Positions 1-12,170 are shown, counted from the stretch's first letter. The stretch: 64,000 nucleotides of DNA from Trileptium ribeirensis (GCA_030248225.1 JASANE010007133.1:1-64000), one strand, 5' to 3'. The notes: a model not told the origin generated them from the letters alone. Program-made: numbers and translations.

Positions 1-44
1 TTCAGCGAATACGTATGTCTGTTTGTTTTCGTTCAGTTCGTGTG

Positions 45-3000
45 GTGCTAATGGCCGGGTGAATCGTCTGTCGGTCGTTAAACGACCGACCAAAAATTTT
101 TGCTTCACTTCCCGCGTATTTGGGGAAAAATTCCCACATGCGTGATTTGTGGATGTAGTGCTGCGCATTGGCCGGGTGAACCGTCTGTCGGTCGTTAAAC
201 GACCGACCAAAAATTTTTGCTTCACTTGTCGCGTATTTGGGGAAAAAATTCCCACATGCATGATTTGTGGACGTAGTGCTGCGCAACGGCCGGGTGAACC
301 GTCTGTCGGTCGTTAAACGACCGACCAAACATTTTTGCTTCACTTCCCGCGTATTTGGGGAAAAAATTCCCACATGCATGATTTGTGGACGTAGTGCTGC
401 GCAACGGCCGGGTGAACAGACTGTTGGCCTTTAGACGACCGACCAAAAATTTTCGCTTGACTTCCCGCGTATTTGGGGGAAAAATTCCCACATGCATGAT
501 TTGTGGACGTAGTGCTGCGCAACGGCCAGGTGAACCGTCTGTCGGTCGTTAAACGACCGACCAAAGATTTTTGCTTCACTTCCCGCGTATTTGGGGAAAA
601 AATTCCCACATGCATGATTTGTGGACGTAGTGCTGCGGAACGGCCGGGTGAACCGTCTGTCGGTCGTTAAACGACCGACCAAAAATTTTTGCTTCACTTC
701 CCGCGTATTTGGGGAAAAATTCCCACATGCGTGATTTGTGGATGTAGTGCTGCGCAATGGCCGGGTGAACCGTCTGTCGGTCGTTAAACGACCGACCAAA
801 AATTTTTGCTTCACTTCCCGCGTATTTGGGGAAAAATTCCCACATGCATGATTTGTGGACGTAGTGCTGCGCAACGGCCGGGTGAACCGTCTGTCGGTCG
901 TTAAACGACCGACCAAAAATTTTTACTTCACTTCGCGCGTATTTGGGGAAAAAACCTTCCACATGTCATGATTATCAATAGTATTCTCGCGACGGCCCGG
1001 AATACCGTCTGTCGTCGTAAACGACCGACCAAAAATCTTTGCTTCCTCCCGCGTATTTGGGGAAAAAATTCCCACATGCTTGATTTGTGGATGTAGTGCT
1101 GCGCAACGGCCGGGTGAACCGTCTGTCGTCGTTAAACGACCGACCAAAAATCTTTGCTTCACTTCCCGCGTATTTGGGGGAAAAATTCCCACATGCATGA
1201 TTTGTAGACGTAGTGCTGCGCAATGGCCGGGTGAACCGTCTGTCGGTCGTTAAACGACCGACCAAAAATTTTTGCTTCACTTCCCGCGTATTTGGGGAAA
1301 AAATTCCCACATGCATGATTTGTGGACGTAGTGCTGCGCAACGGCCGGGTGAACCGTCTGTCGGTCGTTAAACGACCGACCAAAAATTTTTGCTTCACTT
1401 CCCGCGTATTTGGGGAAAAATTCCCACATGCGTGATTTGTGGATGTAGTGCTGCGCAATGGCCGGGTGAACCGTCTGTCGGTCGTTAAACGACCGACCAA
1501 AAATTTTTGCTTCACTTCCCGCGTATTTGGGGAAAAATTCCCACATGCGTGATTTGTGGATGTAGTGCTGCGCATTGGCCGGGTGAACCGTCTGTCGGTC
1601 GTTAAACGACCGACCAAAAATTTTTGCTTCACTTGTCGCGTATTTGGGGAAAAAATTCCCACATGCATGATTTGTGGACGTAGTGCTGCGCAACGGCCGG
1701 GTGAACAGACTGTTGGCCTTTAGACGACCGACCAAAAATTTTCGCTTGACTTCCCGCGTATTTGGGGGAAAAATTCCCACATGCATGATTTGTGGACGTA
1801 GTGCTGCGCAGCGGCCAGGTGAACCGTCTGTCGGTCGTTAAACAACCAACCAAAGACTTTTGCTTCACTTCCCGCGTATTTGGGGAAAAAATTCCACCAT
1901 GCAGGATTTGTGGACGTAGTGCTGCGGAACGGCCGGGTGAACCGACTGTGGGTCGTTAAACGACCGACCAAAAATTTTTGCTTCACTTCCCGCGTATTTG
2001 GGGAAAAATTCCCACATGCGTGATTTGTGGATGTAGTGCTGCGCAATGGCCGGGTGAACCGTCTCGTCCGTCGTTAAACAACCGACCAGGGAAAATTTTT
2101 GCTTTCACTTCCCGCGTATTTGGGCAAAAAATTCCCACATGCATGATTTGTGGACGTAGTGCTGCGCGAACAGCCAGGTGAACCGTCTGTCGGTCGTTAA
2201 ACGACCGACCAAAAATTGTTGCTTTCACTTCGGCACATCTTTGAGGAAAAAATTCCCACATGCATGATTTGTGGATGTAGTGCTGCGCAACAGCCAGGTG
2301 AACCGTCTGTCGTCGTTAAACGACCGACCAAAATATTTTGTTTCATTTCCCGCGTATTTGGGGGAAAAAATTGCCACATGCATGATTTGTAGACGTAGTG
2401 CTGCGCAACAGCCGGGTGAACCGTCTGTCGGTCGTTAAACGACCGACCAAAAAATTTTGCTTCACTTCCCGCGTATTTGGGGAAAAATTCTCCACATGCG
2501 TGATTTGTGGATGTAGTGCTTGCGCAATGGCCAGGTGAACCGTCTGTCGGTCGTTAAACAACCGACGCAAAGATTTTTTGCTTCACTTCCCCGCGTATTT
2601 TGGGGAAAAAATTGCTACATGCATGATTTGTGGACGTAGTGCTGCGCAACGGCCGGGTGAAGCCGTCTGTCGGTCGTTAAACGACCGACCAAAAAATTTT
2701 TGCTTCACTTCCCGCGTATTTGGGGAAAAGATTCCCACATGCATGATTTGTGGATGTAGTGCTGCGCAATGGCCGGGTGAAACGTCTGTCGGTCGTTAAA
2801 CGACCGACCGAAAAATTTTTGCTTTACTTCCCGCGTATTTGGGGAAAACATTCCCACAGGCATGATTTGTGGACGTAGTGCTTCGCAACGGCCGGGTGAA
2901 CCGTCTGTCGGTCGTTAAACGACCGACCAAAAATTTTTGCTTAACTTCCCGCGTATTTGGGGAAAAGAGTCCCACAAGCAGGATTTGTGGATGTCGCGCA

Positions 3001-6000
3001 GCGCAACGGCCGGGTGAACCTTCTGTCGGCCTTTAAACGACCGACCAAAAATTTTTGCTTCACTTCCCGCGTATTTGCGGAAAAATTCCCACATGCATGA
3101 TTTGTGGACGTAGTGCTGCGGAACGGCCGGGTGAACCGTCTGTCGGTCGTTAAACGACCGACCAAAATTTTGTGCTTCATTTCCCGCGTATTTGGGGGAA
3201 AAATTCCCACATGCATGATTTGTGGACGTAGTGCTGCGCAACGGCCGGGTGAACCGTCTGTCGGTCGTTAAACGACCGACCAAAAATTTTTGCTTCACTT
3301 CCCGCGTATTTGGGGAAAAATTCCCACATGCATGATTTGTGGACGTAGTGCTGCGGAACGGCCGGGTGAACCGTCTGTCGGTCGTTAAACGACCGACCAA
3401 AAATTTTTACTTCACTTCGCGCGTATTTGGGGAAAAAATTCCCACATGCATGATTTGTGGATGTAGCGCTGCGCAACGGCCGGGTGAACCGTCTGTCGGT
3501 CGTTAAACGACCGACCAAAAATTTTTGCTTCACTTCCCGCGTATTTGGGGAAAAATTCCCACATGCATGATTTGTGGACGTAGTGCTGCGCAACGGCCGG
3601 GTGAACCGTCTGTCGGTCGTTAAACGACCGACCAAAAATTTTTACTTCACTTCGCGCGTATTTGGGGAAAAAATTCCCACATGCGTGATTTGTGGATGTA
3701 GTGCTGCGCAATGGCCGGGTGAACCGTCTGTCGGTCGTTAAACGACCGACCAAAAATTTTTGCTTCACTTCCCGCGTATTTGGGGAAAAATTCCCACATG
3801 CGTGATTTGTGGATGTAGTGCTGCGCTATTGGCCGGATAAACCCTCTGTCGGTCGTTGAACGACCGACCAAAAAAATTTTTGCTTCACTTCTTCACTTCT
3901 CGCGTATTTGGGGAAAAATTCCCACATGCGTGATTTGTGGATGTAGTGCTGCGCAACGCCCGTGGCTTGGTGAACCGTCTGTTGGTCTTTAGACGACCGA
4001 CCAATGTTTTTGCTTCACTTCCCGCGTATTTGGGGGAAAATTCCCCACTGCATGATTTGTGCGACGTAGTGCTGCGCAACGGCCGGGTGAACCGTCTGTC
4101 GGTCGTTAAACGACCGACCAAAAATTTTTGCTTCACTTCCCGCGTATTTGCGGAAAAATTCCCACATGCATGATTTGTGGACGTAGTGCTGCGGAACGGC
4201 CAGGTGAACCGTCTGTCGGTCGTTAAACGACCGACCAAAATTTTTTGCTTCATTTCCCGCGTATTTGGGGAAAAAATTGCTACATGCATGATTTGTAGAT
4301 GTAGTGCTTCGCAACGGCCGGGTGAACCGTCTGTCGGTCGTTAAACGACCGACCAAAAATTTTTGCTTTACTTCCCGCGTATTTGGGGAAAAGATTCCCA
4401 CATGCATGATTTGTGGACGTAGTGCTTCGCAACGGCCGGGTGAACCGTCTGTCGGTCGTTAAACGACCGACCAAAAATTTTTACTTCACTTCGCGCGTAT
4501 TTGGGGAAAAAATTCCCACATGCATGATTTGTGGATGTAGCGCTGCGCAACGGCCGGGTGGACCGTCTGTCGTTAAACAACCGACCAAAAATTTTTGCTT
4601 CACTTCCCGCGTATTTGGGAAAAAACCACCCACATGCATGATTTGTGGACGTAGTGCTGCGCAACGGCCGGGTGAACCGTCTGTCGGTCGTTAAACGACC
4701 GACAAAGATTTTTGCTTCACTTCCCGCGTATTTGGGGAAAAATTCCCACATGCGTGATTTGTGGATGTAGTGCTGCGCAATGGCCGGGTGAACCGTCTGT
4801 CGGTCGTTAAACGACCGACCGGGAAAATTTTTTGCTTCACTTCCCGCGTATTAGGGAAAGATTCCCACATGCGTGATTTGTGGATGTAGTGCTGCGCAAT
4901 GGCCGAGTGAACCGTCTGTTTGTAGTTAAACAACGACCCAAAAATTTTTGCTTCACTTCCCGCGTATTTGGGGAAAAATTCAAACATGCATGATTTGTGG
5001 ACGTAGTGCTGCGCAACGGCCGGGTGAACCGTCTGTCGGTCGTTAAACGACCGACCAAAAATTTTTACTTCACTTCGCGCGTATTTGGGGAAAAAATTCC
5101 CACATGCATGATTTGTGGATGTAGTGCTGCGCAACGGCCGGGTGAACCGTCTGTCGTCGTTAAACGACCGACCAAAAATCTTTGCTTCACTTCCCGCGTA
5201 TTTGGGGGAAAAATTCCCACATGCATGATTTGTAGACGTAGTGCTGCGCAATGGCCGGGTGAACCGTCTGTCGGTCGTTAAACGACCGACCAAAAATTTT
5301 TGCTTCACTTCCCGCGTATTTGGGGAAAAATTCCCACATGCGTGATTTGTGGATGTAGTGCTGCGCAATGGCCGGGTGAACCGTCTGTCGGTCGTTAAAC
5401 GACCGACCAAAAATTTTTGCTTCACTTCCCGCGTATTTGGGGAAAAAATTCCCACATGCATGATTTGTGGACGTAGTGCTGCGCAACGGCCGGGTGAACC
5501 GTCTGTCGGTCGTTAAACGACCGACCAAAAATTTTTGCTTCACTTCCCGCGTATTTGGGGAAAAATTCCCACATGCGTGATTTGTGGATATAGCTGCTGC
5601 GCGATGGCCGGGTGAACCGTATGTCGGTCGTTAAACGACCGACCAAAAATTTTTGCTTCATTTCCGGCGTATTTGGGTAAAAATTCACACATGCGTGATT
5701 TGTGGATGTAGTGCTGCGCAATGGCCGGGTGAACCGTCTGTCGGTCGTTAAACAACCGACCAAAAATTTTTGCTTCACTTCCCGCGTATTTGGGGAAAAA
5801 TTCCCACATGCGTGATTTGCTGGATGTCGTGCTGCGCAATGGCCTGGTGAACCGTCTGTCAGAATCGTTAAACAACCGACCAGAAAAATTTTTGCTTACC
5901 GCTTCCCGCGTCTTTGGGGAAAAATTCCACATGCGTGATTTGTGGATGTAGTGCTGCGCAATGGCCAGATGAACCGTCTGTTAGATGGTTAACAGACCAA

Positions 6001-8116
6001 CCAAAAACTTTTGCTTCACTTCCCGAATATTTGGGGAAAAATTCCACATGCATGATTTGTAGATGTAGTGCTGCGCAATGGCCTGGTGAACCGTCTGGGT
6101 CGTTCAACGACCGACCAAAAATTTTGCTTCACTTTCCCGCGTATTTGGGAAAGATTACCACATGCGTGATTTGTGGATGTAGTGCTGCGCAATGGCCGGG
6201 TGAACCGTCTGTCGGTCGTTAAACGACCGACCAAAAATTTTTGCTTCACTTCCCGCGTATTTGGGGAAAAAATTCCCACATGCATGATTTGTGGACGTAG
6301 TGCTGCGCAACGGCCGGATGAACCATCTGTCGGTCGTTAAACGACCGACCAAAACTTTTTTCACTTTCCGGCGTATTTGGGGAAAAATTCCCACATGCGT
6401 GATTTGTGGATGTAGCGCTACGCAATGGCCGGGTGAACCATCTGTCGGTCGTTAAACGACCGACCAAAACTTTTTGCTTCACTTCCCGCGTATTTGGAGG
6501 AAAATTTCACACATGCGTGATTTGTGGATGTAGTGCTGCGCAATGGCCGGGTGAACCGTCTGTCGGTCGTTAAACGACCGACCAAAAATTTTTGCTTCAC
6601 TTCCCGCGTATTTGGGGAAAAATTCCCACATGCGTGATTTGTGGATGTAGTGCTGCGCAATGGCCTGGTGAACCGTCTGTCGGTCGTTAAACGACCGACC
6701 AGGAAATTTTGCTCACTTCCCGCGTATTTGGGGAAAAATTCCCACATGCGTGATTTGTGGATGTAGTGCTGCGCAATGGCCGGGTGAACCATCTGTCGGT
6801 CGTTAAACGACCGACCAAAGACTTTTGCTAACTTCCCGCGTATTTCAGGGAGAAATTCCCACCTGCGTGATGTGTGGATGTAGTGCTGCGCAATGGCCTG
6901 GTGAACCGTCTGTCGGTCGTTAAACGACCGACCAAAAATTTTTGCTTCACTTCCCGCGTATTTGGGGAAAAATTCCCACATGCGTGAATTGTGGATGTAG
7001 TGCTGCGCAATGGCCGGGTGAACCGTCTGTCGGCCGTTAAACGACCGACCAAAGAATTTAACAACACTTCCCGCCTATTAGGTAAAAAATTCACACATGA
7101 GTGATTTGTGGATGTAGTGCTGCGCAATGGGCGGGTGAACCGTCTCTCCGTCGTTAAACGACCGACCAAAATTTTTTGCTTCACTTCCGCGTATTTGGGG
7201 AAAAATTCCCACATGGGTGATTTGTGGATGTAGTGCTGCGCAATGCCCGGGTGGAACCGTCTGTCGGTCGTTAAACGACCGACCAAAAATTTTTGCCTTC
7301 ACTTCCCGCGTATTTGGGGAAAAATTCCCACATGCGTGATTTGTGGATGTAGTGCTGCGCAATGGCCGGGTGAACCGTCTGTCGGTCGTTAAACGACCGA
7401 CCAAAAATTTTTGCTTCACTTCCAGCGTATTTGGGGAAAAATTCCCACATGCGTGATTTGTGGATGTAGTGCTGCGCAATGGCCGGGTGAACCGTCTGTC
7501 GGTCGTTAAACGACCGACCAAAAATTTTTGCTTCACTTCCCGCGTATTTGGGGAAAAATTCCCACATGCGTGATTTGTGGATGTAGTGCTGCGCAATGGC
7601 CGGGTGAACCGTCTGTCGGTCGTTAAACGACCGACCAAAAATTTTTGCTTCACTTCCCGCGTATTTGGGGAAAAATTCCCACATGCGTGATTTGTGGATG
7701 TAGTGCTGCGCAATGGCCGGGTGAACCGTCTGTCGGCCGTTAAACGACCGACCAAAGATTTTTGCTTCACTTCCCGCGTATTTGGGGAAAAATTCCCACA
7801 TGCGTGATTTGTGGATGTAGTGCTGCGCAATGGCCGGGTGAGCCGTCTGTCGGTCGTTAAACGACCGACCAAAAATTTTTGCTTCACTTCCCGCGTATTT
7901 GGGGAAAAATTCCCACATGCGTGATTTGTGGATGTAGTGCTGCGCAATGGCCGGGTGAACCGTCTGTCGGTCGTTAAACGACCGACCAAAAATTTTTGCT
8001 TCACTTCCCGCGTATTTGGGGAAAAATTCCCACATGCGTGATTTGTGGACGTAGTGCTGCGGAACGGCCGGGTGAACCGTCTGTCGGTCGTTAAACGACC
8101 GACCAAAAATTTTTGC
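45..8116. repeat. 117/118-bp satellite DNA array, ~69 units
   Basis: Head-to-tail copies of one unit of 117 or 118 bp fill this stretch without interruption; bases 1-44 do not match the unit. Each unit carries a near-perfect palindrome, 10-base arms GTCGGTCGTT and AACGACCGAC around one A, then an A/T run, then TTCCCGCGTATTTGGGG, then a second dyad GGGGAAAAATTCCC. Two main unit types alternate. One reads CATGCGTG, GGATGTAG and CAATGG with a 5-A run. The other reads CATGCATG, GGACGTAG and CAACGG with a 6-A run. Exceptions occur, so recombination or mutation has mixed them. Units from about 7300 to 8040 are nearly identical type-1 copies of 117 bp (39 codons), which leaves two minus-strand frames open for hundreds of codons; I read that as an arithmetic by-product, not as genes. 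Units near 1980-2820 and 5800-7200 are more diverged. Confidence 0.97.
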
Positions 8117-8224
8117 TGCTATAGGTCGGCGGCCGGTCGTTAACAATTTTCAGTCATATAATAATCACAAAAATCGGATTTTTGAACAAAATGCTGTGTA
8201 ATGATATTTTAAATTCGTATCGTA
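8117..8224. other. Spacer between satellite and fold-back element
   Basis: About 110 bp of AT-rich sequence separates the last satellite unit from the left terminal inverted repeat of the next element. A diverged piece of the satellite palindrome (GGTCGGCGGCCGGTCGTTAAC) sits at its left edge. Nothing else is visible. Confidence 0.6.
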
Positions 8225-8295
8225 ATTGCTGATTCACAGAATAATGCGCCCATCAACTCGAAAATTTTTGTTACATACGACATGTCGTATGTAAC
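8225..8295 (+). repeat. Left terminal inverted repeat
   Basis: Begins ATTGCTGATTCACAGAATAA, continues through CATCAACTCG and AAAATTTTTG, and ends in the first 26-bp palindrome. It pairs with 10644-10714. Confidence 0.85.
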
Positions 8296-8444
8296 TGTGT
8301 TACATACGACATGTTGTATGTAACCTGTGTTACACACGACATGTCGTATGTAACCAATGTTACATACGACATGTCGTATGTAACCAGTGTTACATACGAC
8401 ATGTCGTATGTAACCAGTGTTACATACGACATGTCGTATGTAAC
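8270..8444. repeat. Six tandem 26-bp palindromes (left)
   Basis: A perfect or near-perfect 26-bp palindrome (GTTACATACGACA plus its reverse complement) recurs every ~30 bp with 4-5-base spacers such as CAGT or TGT. The six copies differ by single bases (for example TTGT for TCGT in copy two). A single strand of this block could form a row of hairpins. It is not a CRISPR: the spacers are 4-5 bases long. Confidence 0.92.
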
Positions 8445-8540
8445 ACTGGTACTTAGAACTGTGTGAAACTCTACTCCAGTTTGATATGGTGCCCCCTCCA
8501 GTTTGATGTTGGTACCCCATTCAGTTTGATATTGGTATCA

Positions 8541-9235
8541 CACTAGATGATCGGACGCTGAAATCATTAGTTGTGGATGCCACTTGAAGAAAACCCACAA
8601 ACTGACAGTCCAAATTTTTACCACATGAAAAACAACAATTCGTCGTTAACACCCGGAATTCAGGTATGTCGAAAACTGAGCACCGAAAGCTGGGAAATGC
8701 CCAAAGTTCCATTTTTTTTCAGATTGGTAGCAATAAGAAATTTAATGGAAAATATTGCGTTCCATGCCGATCTCTATCATGATAATATATAATTATAAGC
8801 TACGTTTCGCATTTCAAAGCGTTACACAATATAACTATTCTGCACAACATATAACGAGACTTCGCAATAAATATTGTTCTTGCCCATGTATCTTCGCAAA
8901 GTAGTGCGATATGTACGGGCATTTCGATGCAATTCGGACGTTTAACTGAGCTAAATTAAGCATAAATAACGAATATTTTCGGGGTTTCCGTAAGTTTTGG
9001 CAACCATAAACTTTGTTATTTATCCTCTCACTGTACATGTTGTATCTTTTTTCTGACACGTGGCATGCAGTGTTAAACTGTTTACCGGTAGCAACACCAA
9101 AAATAAATATTATCATGCTAATAGTTCATTCCATTAATGCAGGTTTCACAGAATAACGAATGCAAAAAGTGGGCAGTGTTGTCTTTAACAGCCGCTTGCA
9201 AGAAACTAAAATCTCTTATGGACGGTTATATGATA
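8541..9235. other. Unique internal segment of the fold-back element
   Basis: About 695 bp of ordinary AT-rich sequence between minisatellite blocks. It has short ORFs on both strands (8571-8792 plus, 8835-9116 minus) with no recognisable motif. It could be captured host DNA or the remnant of the element's own internal region; the sequence does not decide. Confidence 0.5.
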
Positions 9236-9572
9236 TTTTAGTTTGATATTGATGCCGCTTCCAGTTTGATATTGGTGCCCCTCCAGCATATTGGAGTTCC
9301 AATCCACTTTGATATTGGTGCCCCTCTCCAGTTTGATAGTGGTGCCCCCTCCAGTTTGATATTGGAGCCCTCTGTAGTTTGATAATTGTGCTCTCTCCAG
9401 TTTGGTATTAGTGCACCCTCCAGTTTGATTTGGTGCCCCCTTCAGCTTGATAGTGGTGCCCCCTCCAGTTTGATACTGGTGCTATCCTCCAGTTTGCTAT
9501 TGATGCCACCTCCAGTTTGATATTGGTGTCCCTCCTACGTATTGGTGTTCCCCTCTAGTTTGATAGTGCTAC
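9236..9572 (-). repeat. ~24-bp minisatellite, minus orientation
   Basis: Units read TCCAGTTTGATATTGGTGCC on the plus strand with frequent single-base and length changes. The same motif appears reverse-complemented after about position 9575. Confidence 0.9.
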
Positions 9573-9574
9573 CC

Positions 9575-10465
9575 AATCAACCAATATCAAACCGGAAAGG
9601 GGAACCACCATAAAACGGGAGGGGACACCACTATCAAACTGGAGAGAACACCAATATGAAACTGGAGGGGGTCGCCACTTTTAAACTGGAGGGAAGCACC
9701 AATAGCAAAGTGGAGGGGGACACCAATATCAAACTGAAGGGGGCACCAATATCAAACTGGAGAGAGACACCAATAACAAACTGGAGGGAGACACTACTAT
9801 CAAACTGGAGTGGAACACCAATAACAAACTGGAGGGGGCACCAATAACAAATTGGAGGGGGACACCTATAACAAACTGGAGGGGCATCAACAAGAAACAG
9901 GAGAGGGACACCAATATCAAACCGGAGGGTCACACAACCATCAAACTGGAGGGGGCATTATTATCAAACTGGATGGGGGCAGCACCATAAAATTGGAGGG
10001 AGCACCACCATCAAGCTAGATGGGGCATCAATAACAAACTGGAGGGACACACCAATGTCAAACCGTATGGGGGAACCACCATAAAACGAGTGGGGACACC
10101 ACTATCAAACTGGAGGGAGCACCAATATCAAATTGCAGGGGGTCACCACTATTAAACTGGAGGGGAGCACCAATATCAAACTTGAGAGTGACACCAATAA
10201 CAACTTGGACGGTGGCACCACTATCGAACTGGAGAGGGGAACCACTATCAAACCGGAGGGGAGCACCAATAACAAACTGGAGGGGACGCCCATATCAAAC
10301 TGGAGGGGGACACCACTATGAAACTGGAGGGGAGCACCAATAACAAACTGGAGGGGGACGCCCATATCAAATTGGAAGGGGACACTACTATCAAACTAGA
10401 GGGGGACATCAATATCAAACTGGAGGGGGACACCACCATCAAACTCGAGGGGGCACCACTATCAA
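9575..10465 (+). repeat. ~24-bp minisatellite, plus orientation
   Basis: About 37 units of the form CACCAATATCAAACTGGAGG plus GGGA. Because 24 is a multiple of three, short ORFs with an 8-residue repeat (KLEGxTxI) are open here. They have no promoter, splice or codon evidence of being genes. Confidence 0.92.
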
Positions 10466-10585
10466 ACGAGTTTTTAAAAAGATCCATTGGACCGGAAGTA
10501 CGCCAAAAACATCGTACATGTCTTTATAACCGGTCAAAATATATTGACAGTATTAGGTTCATTTCGTAAAGTTCAATGTACCAGT

Positions 10586-10669
10586 GTTACATACGACATG
10601 TTGTATGTAACACTGGTACGTACGACATGTCGTATGTAACACAGCTACGTACGACATGTCGTATGTAAC
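10586..10669. repeat. Three tandem 26-bp palindromes (right)
   Basis: Three copies of the same palindrome as at 8270-8444, spaced ~29 bp, placed as the mirror image inside the right terminal repeat. Two copies carry TACGTACGAC where the left block has TACATACGAC. Confidence 0.9.
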
Positions 10670-10714
10670 AAAAATTTTCGAGTTGATGGACGCATTATTC
10701 TGTGAATCAGCAAT
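10644..10714 (-). repeat. Right terminal inverted repeat
   Basis: The reverse complement reads ATTGCTGATTCACAGAATAA and then matches 8225-8295 to the end of the first palindrome. One visible difference is GCGTCC for GCGCCC. Confidence 0.85.
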
Positions 10715-11933
10715 AATAAGGCCAGTTTCTTGGCAGTCCTCAGCAGTTAATAGGCCACCGCCCAGCCGTTGAGCTGTCGCAGGCCGTTAAGCCATATGCG
10801 TTCACTTTAAAACTGACTGTTTAAAACTAACTGTAGCAATACGGTAACAATAACGGTTTGCAAAATCGCTGCTAACTTAACGAGATCACTTCGAGATAAA
10901 ATCAATAGAAAGTTTTAGGGTTCTAGCTTTGGTTCAAAATATGCCATACTACAATATTCAAATCCACGGCCAAAATAAGTAGCATTTTTGAACCATATCT
11001 TTATGCGGCGATCACGTTATAATGTCGCCCGTGTTTGGAACTTTTGAGCCCCTATGGTCGCGACCCTGCCGTTTAGACGGCTAAGGTGATACCCATACTG
11101 TAAATCATTATTGCCGAGGGTGTATAACACATCTCTAGCTACTACATTTTTCTTTACAATGTCTTACACACCCTTTGCTACCAATTTGGCGCGAATTAAC
11201 CGTAACGGACACCGTCTGCAGCTAATGCGGTTTATTAGTCAACAGTGTTGTGTAGTATTTTTTAAATTCTGGATATTTGTATCTAGACCATATTAACGCT
11301 GATGAACTAATGCCGCACACTGTCAATAAAACCGCAAAAAGGCAAGGTGTGCCGGACACTGCCAAGAAGTGGCAATGCCCATAGCTAGCTACCTATGAAA
11401 ATATTTATAAAAAACATGGGGTGTCTAATTCCAATTAGTTCTGTATTCTAGGGCAAGATCACTAGCGCGGGTCATACCGGCCTATTACAGACTTTGGGCA
11501 GTGCAACAGTGCTGCTATTGACAAAATTCGGTAAAAGGTGTCCACCACTCGGAATCGGCTGCCGAGTAATCATTGTTCAATTGCATAAAGGTTGATTTGA
11601 CTATATCAAGACTAAATTTGTCGCTGTGAAATTAGACACAGTCTTAACTAGTAATAATTTAATGAAAAAATGTTAATCTAAGTGGCTTTATATGGGACTG
11701 CCGACATACCTGTAAAGTAAGGATAATAATCTATCGTAGACAGATAGACGAACTCCGGAGACAAAGTCACACCCGCACGGCTGTGGTAAAAAGTGGCAGT
11801 TTTACTGAAGGGTATTCCCATTACTTAGGCAATTGTATCACACATTTATGAATTTTTGATGTTCCAAACGGCCATGCTAGCTTTTTACAAGTATATATCA
11901 TACTTGTCGATGATCAGTCATTAGACGATCTGT
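10715..11933. other. AT-rich intergenic sequence
   Basis: No gene is visible. A short imperfect inverted pair is present at 11227-11252 and 11313-11333 (GCGGTTTATTAGTCAACAGT against CACTGTCAATAAAACCGC), possibly the remains of a small MITE. Confidence 0.45.
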
Positions 11934-12170
11934 GGAGCTGGAGGAGGTTCTTGGAAGGTGCACCCCTCCACCTTCGACGACATCGTTCATTTTTGCCAAT
12001 TTTACGACAATTTTTGCTAATTTTACCCGAATGTTTGATAAATTTCCAAAAAATTTCCACGCGCTATTTCGACCAGAAGGAGAGTTGAAGAGCCTTCAGG
12101 AAATAAATATGGCTTGAGGGGTTTGGACCTTTAGAAGGGTAATCCACCATCCCTCCTATCGACACCTATG
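11934..12170. mobile_element. CATAGGTGTC-family element, copy A (left end lost)
   Basis: The right end reads CTATCGACACCTATG. Its reverse complement, CATAGGTGTCGATAG, matches the ends of elements at 39355-39619 and 46242-46707. The interior holds the CCAATTTTTGCTAATTTTAC type of run also seen in the other two. I find no matching left terminus, so this copy looks truncated. The CA(T)AGGTGTC end is hAT-like, but no 8-bp target duplication is visible. Confidence 0.45.

Larger units (their letters stand above)
8225..10714. mobile_element. Composite fold-back element with 71-bp terminal inverted repeats
   Basis: The left end (8225-8295) and the reverse complement of the right end (10644-10714) match over 71 bp with few differences. 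They start ATTGCTGATTCACAGAATAA and run into the first copy of a 26-bp palindrome. Moving inward, the left side has six palindromes (8270-8444), a few minisatellite units (8472-8540), about 695 bp of unique sequence and a minisatellite in minus orientation. The right side has a plus-oriented minisatellite, about 115 bp of unique sequence and three palindromes. No transposase ORF is visible and I see no clear target-site duplication (flanks attcgta and aataagg). The architecture resembles fold-back (FB, Galileo-like) transposons, whose inverted termini are built of short tandem repeats. That class assignment is inference. It is probably non-autonomous. Confidence 0.8.

Noticed and set aside
7078..8146. 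Long minus-strand ORFs of 342 and 291 codons in the satellite
   Set aside because: They are 39-residue repeats of the 117-bp unit, which is a multiple of three. Two different frames are open at once, and frames shift wherever the unit is 118 bp. Not genes.
8270..8444. CRISPR-like array
   Set aside because: Regular 30-bp spacing, but the spacers are 4-5 bases and the repeats are perfect palindromes in a eukaryotic context.
9656..10569. ORFs with KLEG octapeptide repeats
   Set aside because: Read-through of a 24-bp minisatellite; both strands are open in several frames and no splice or start context exists.
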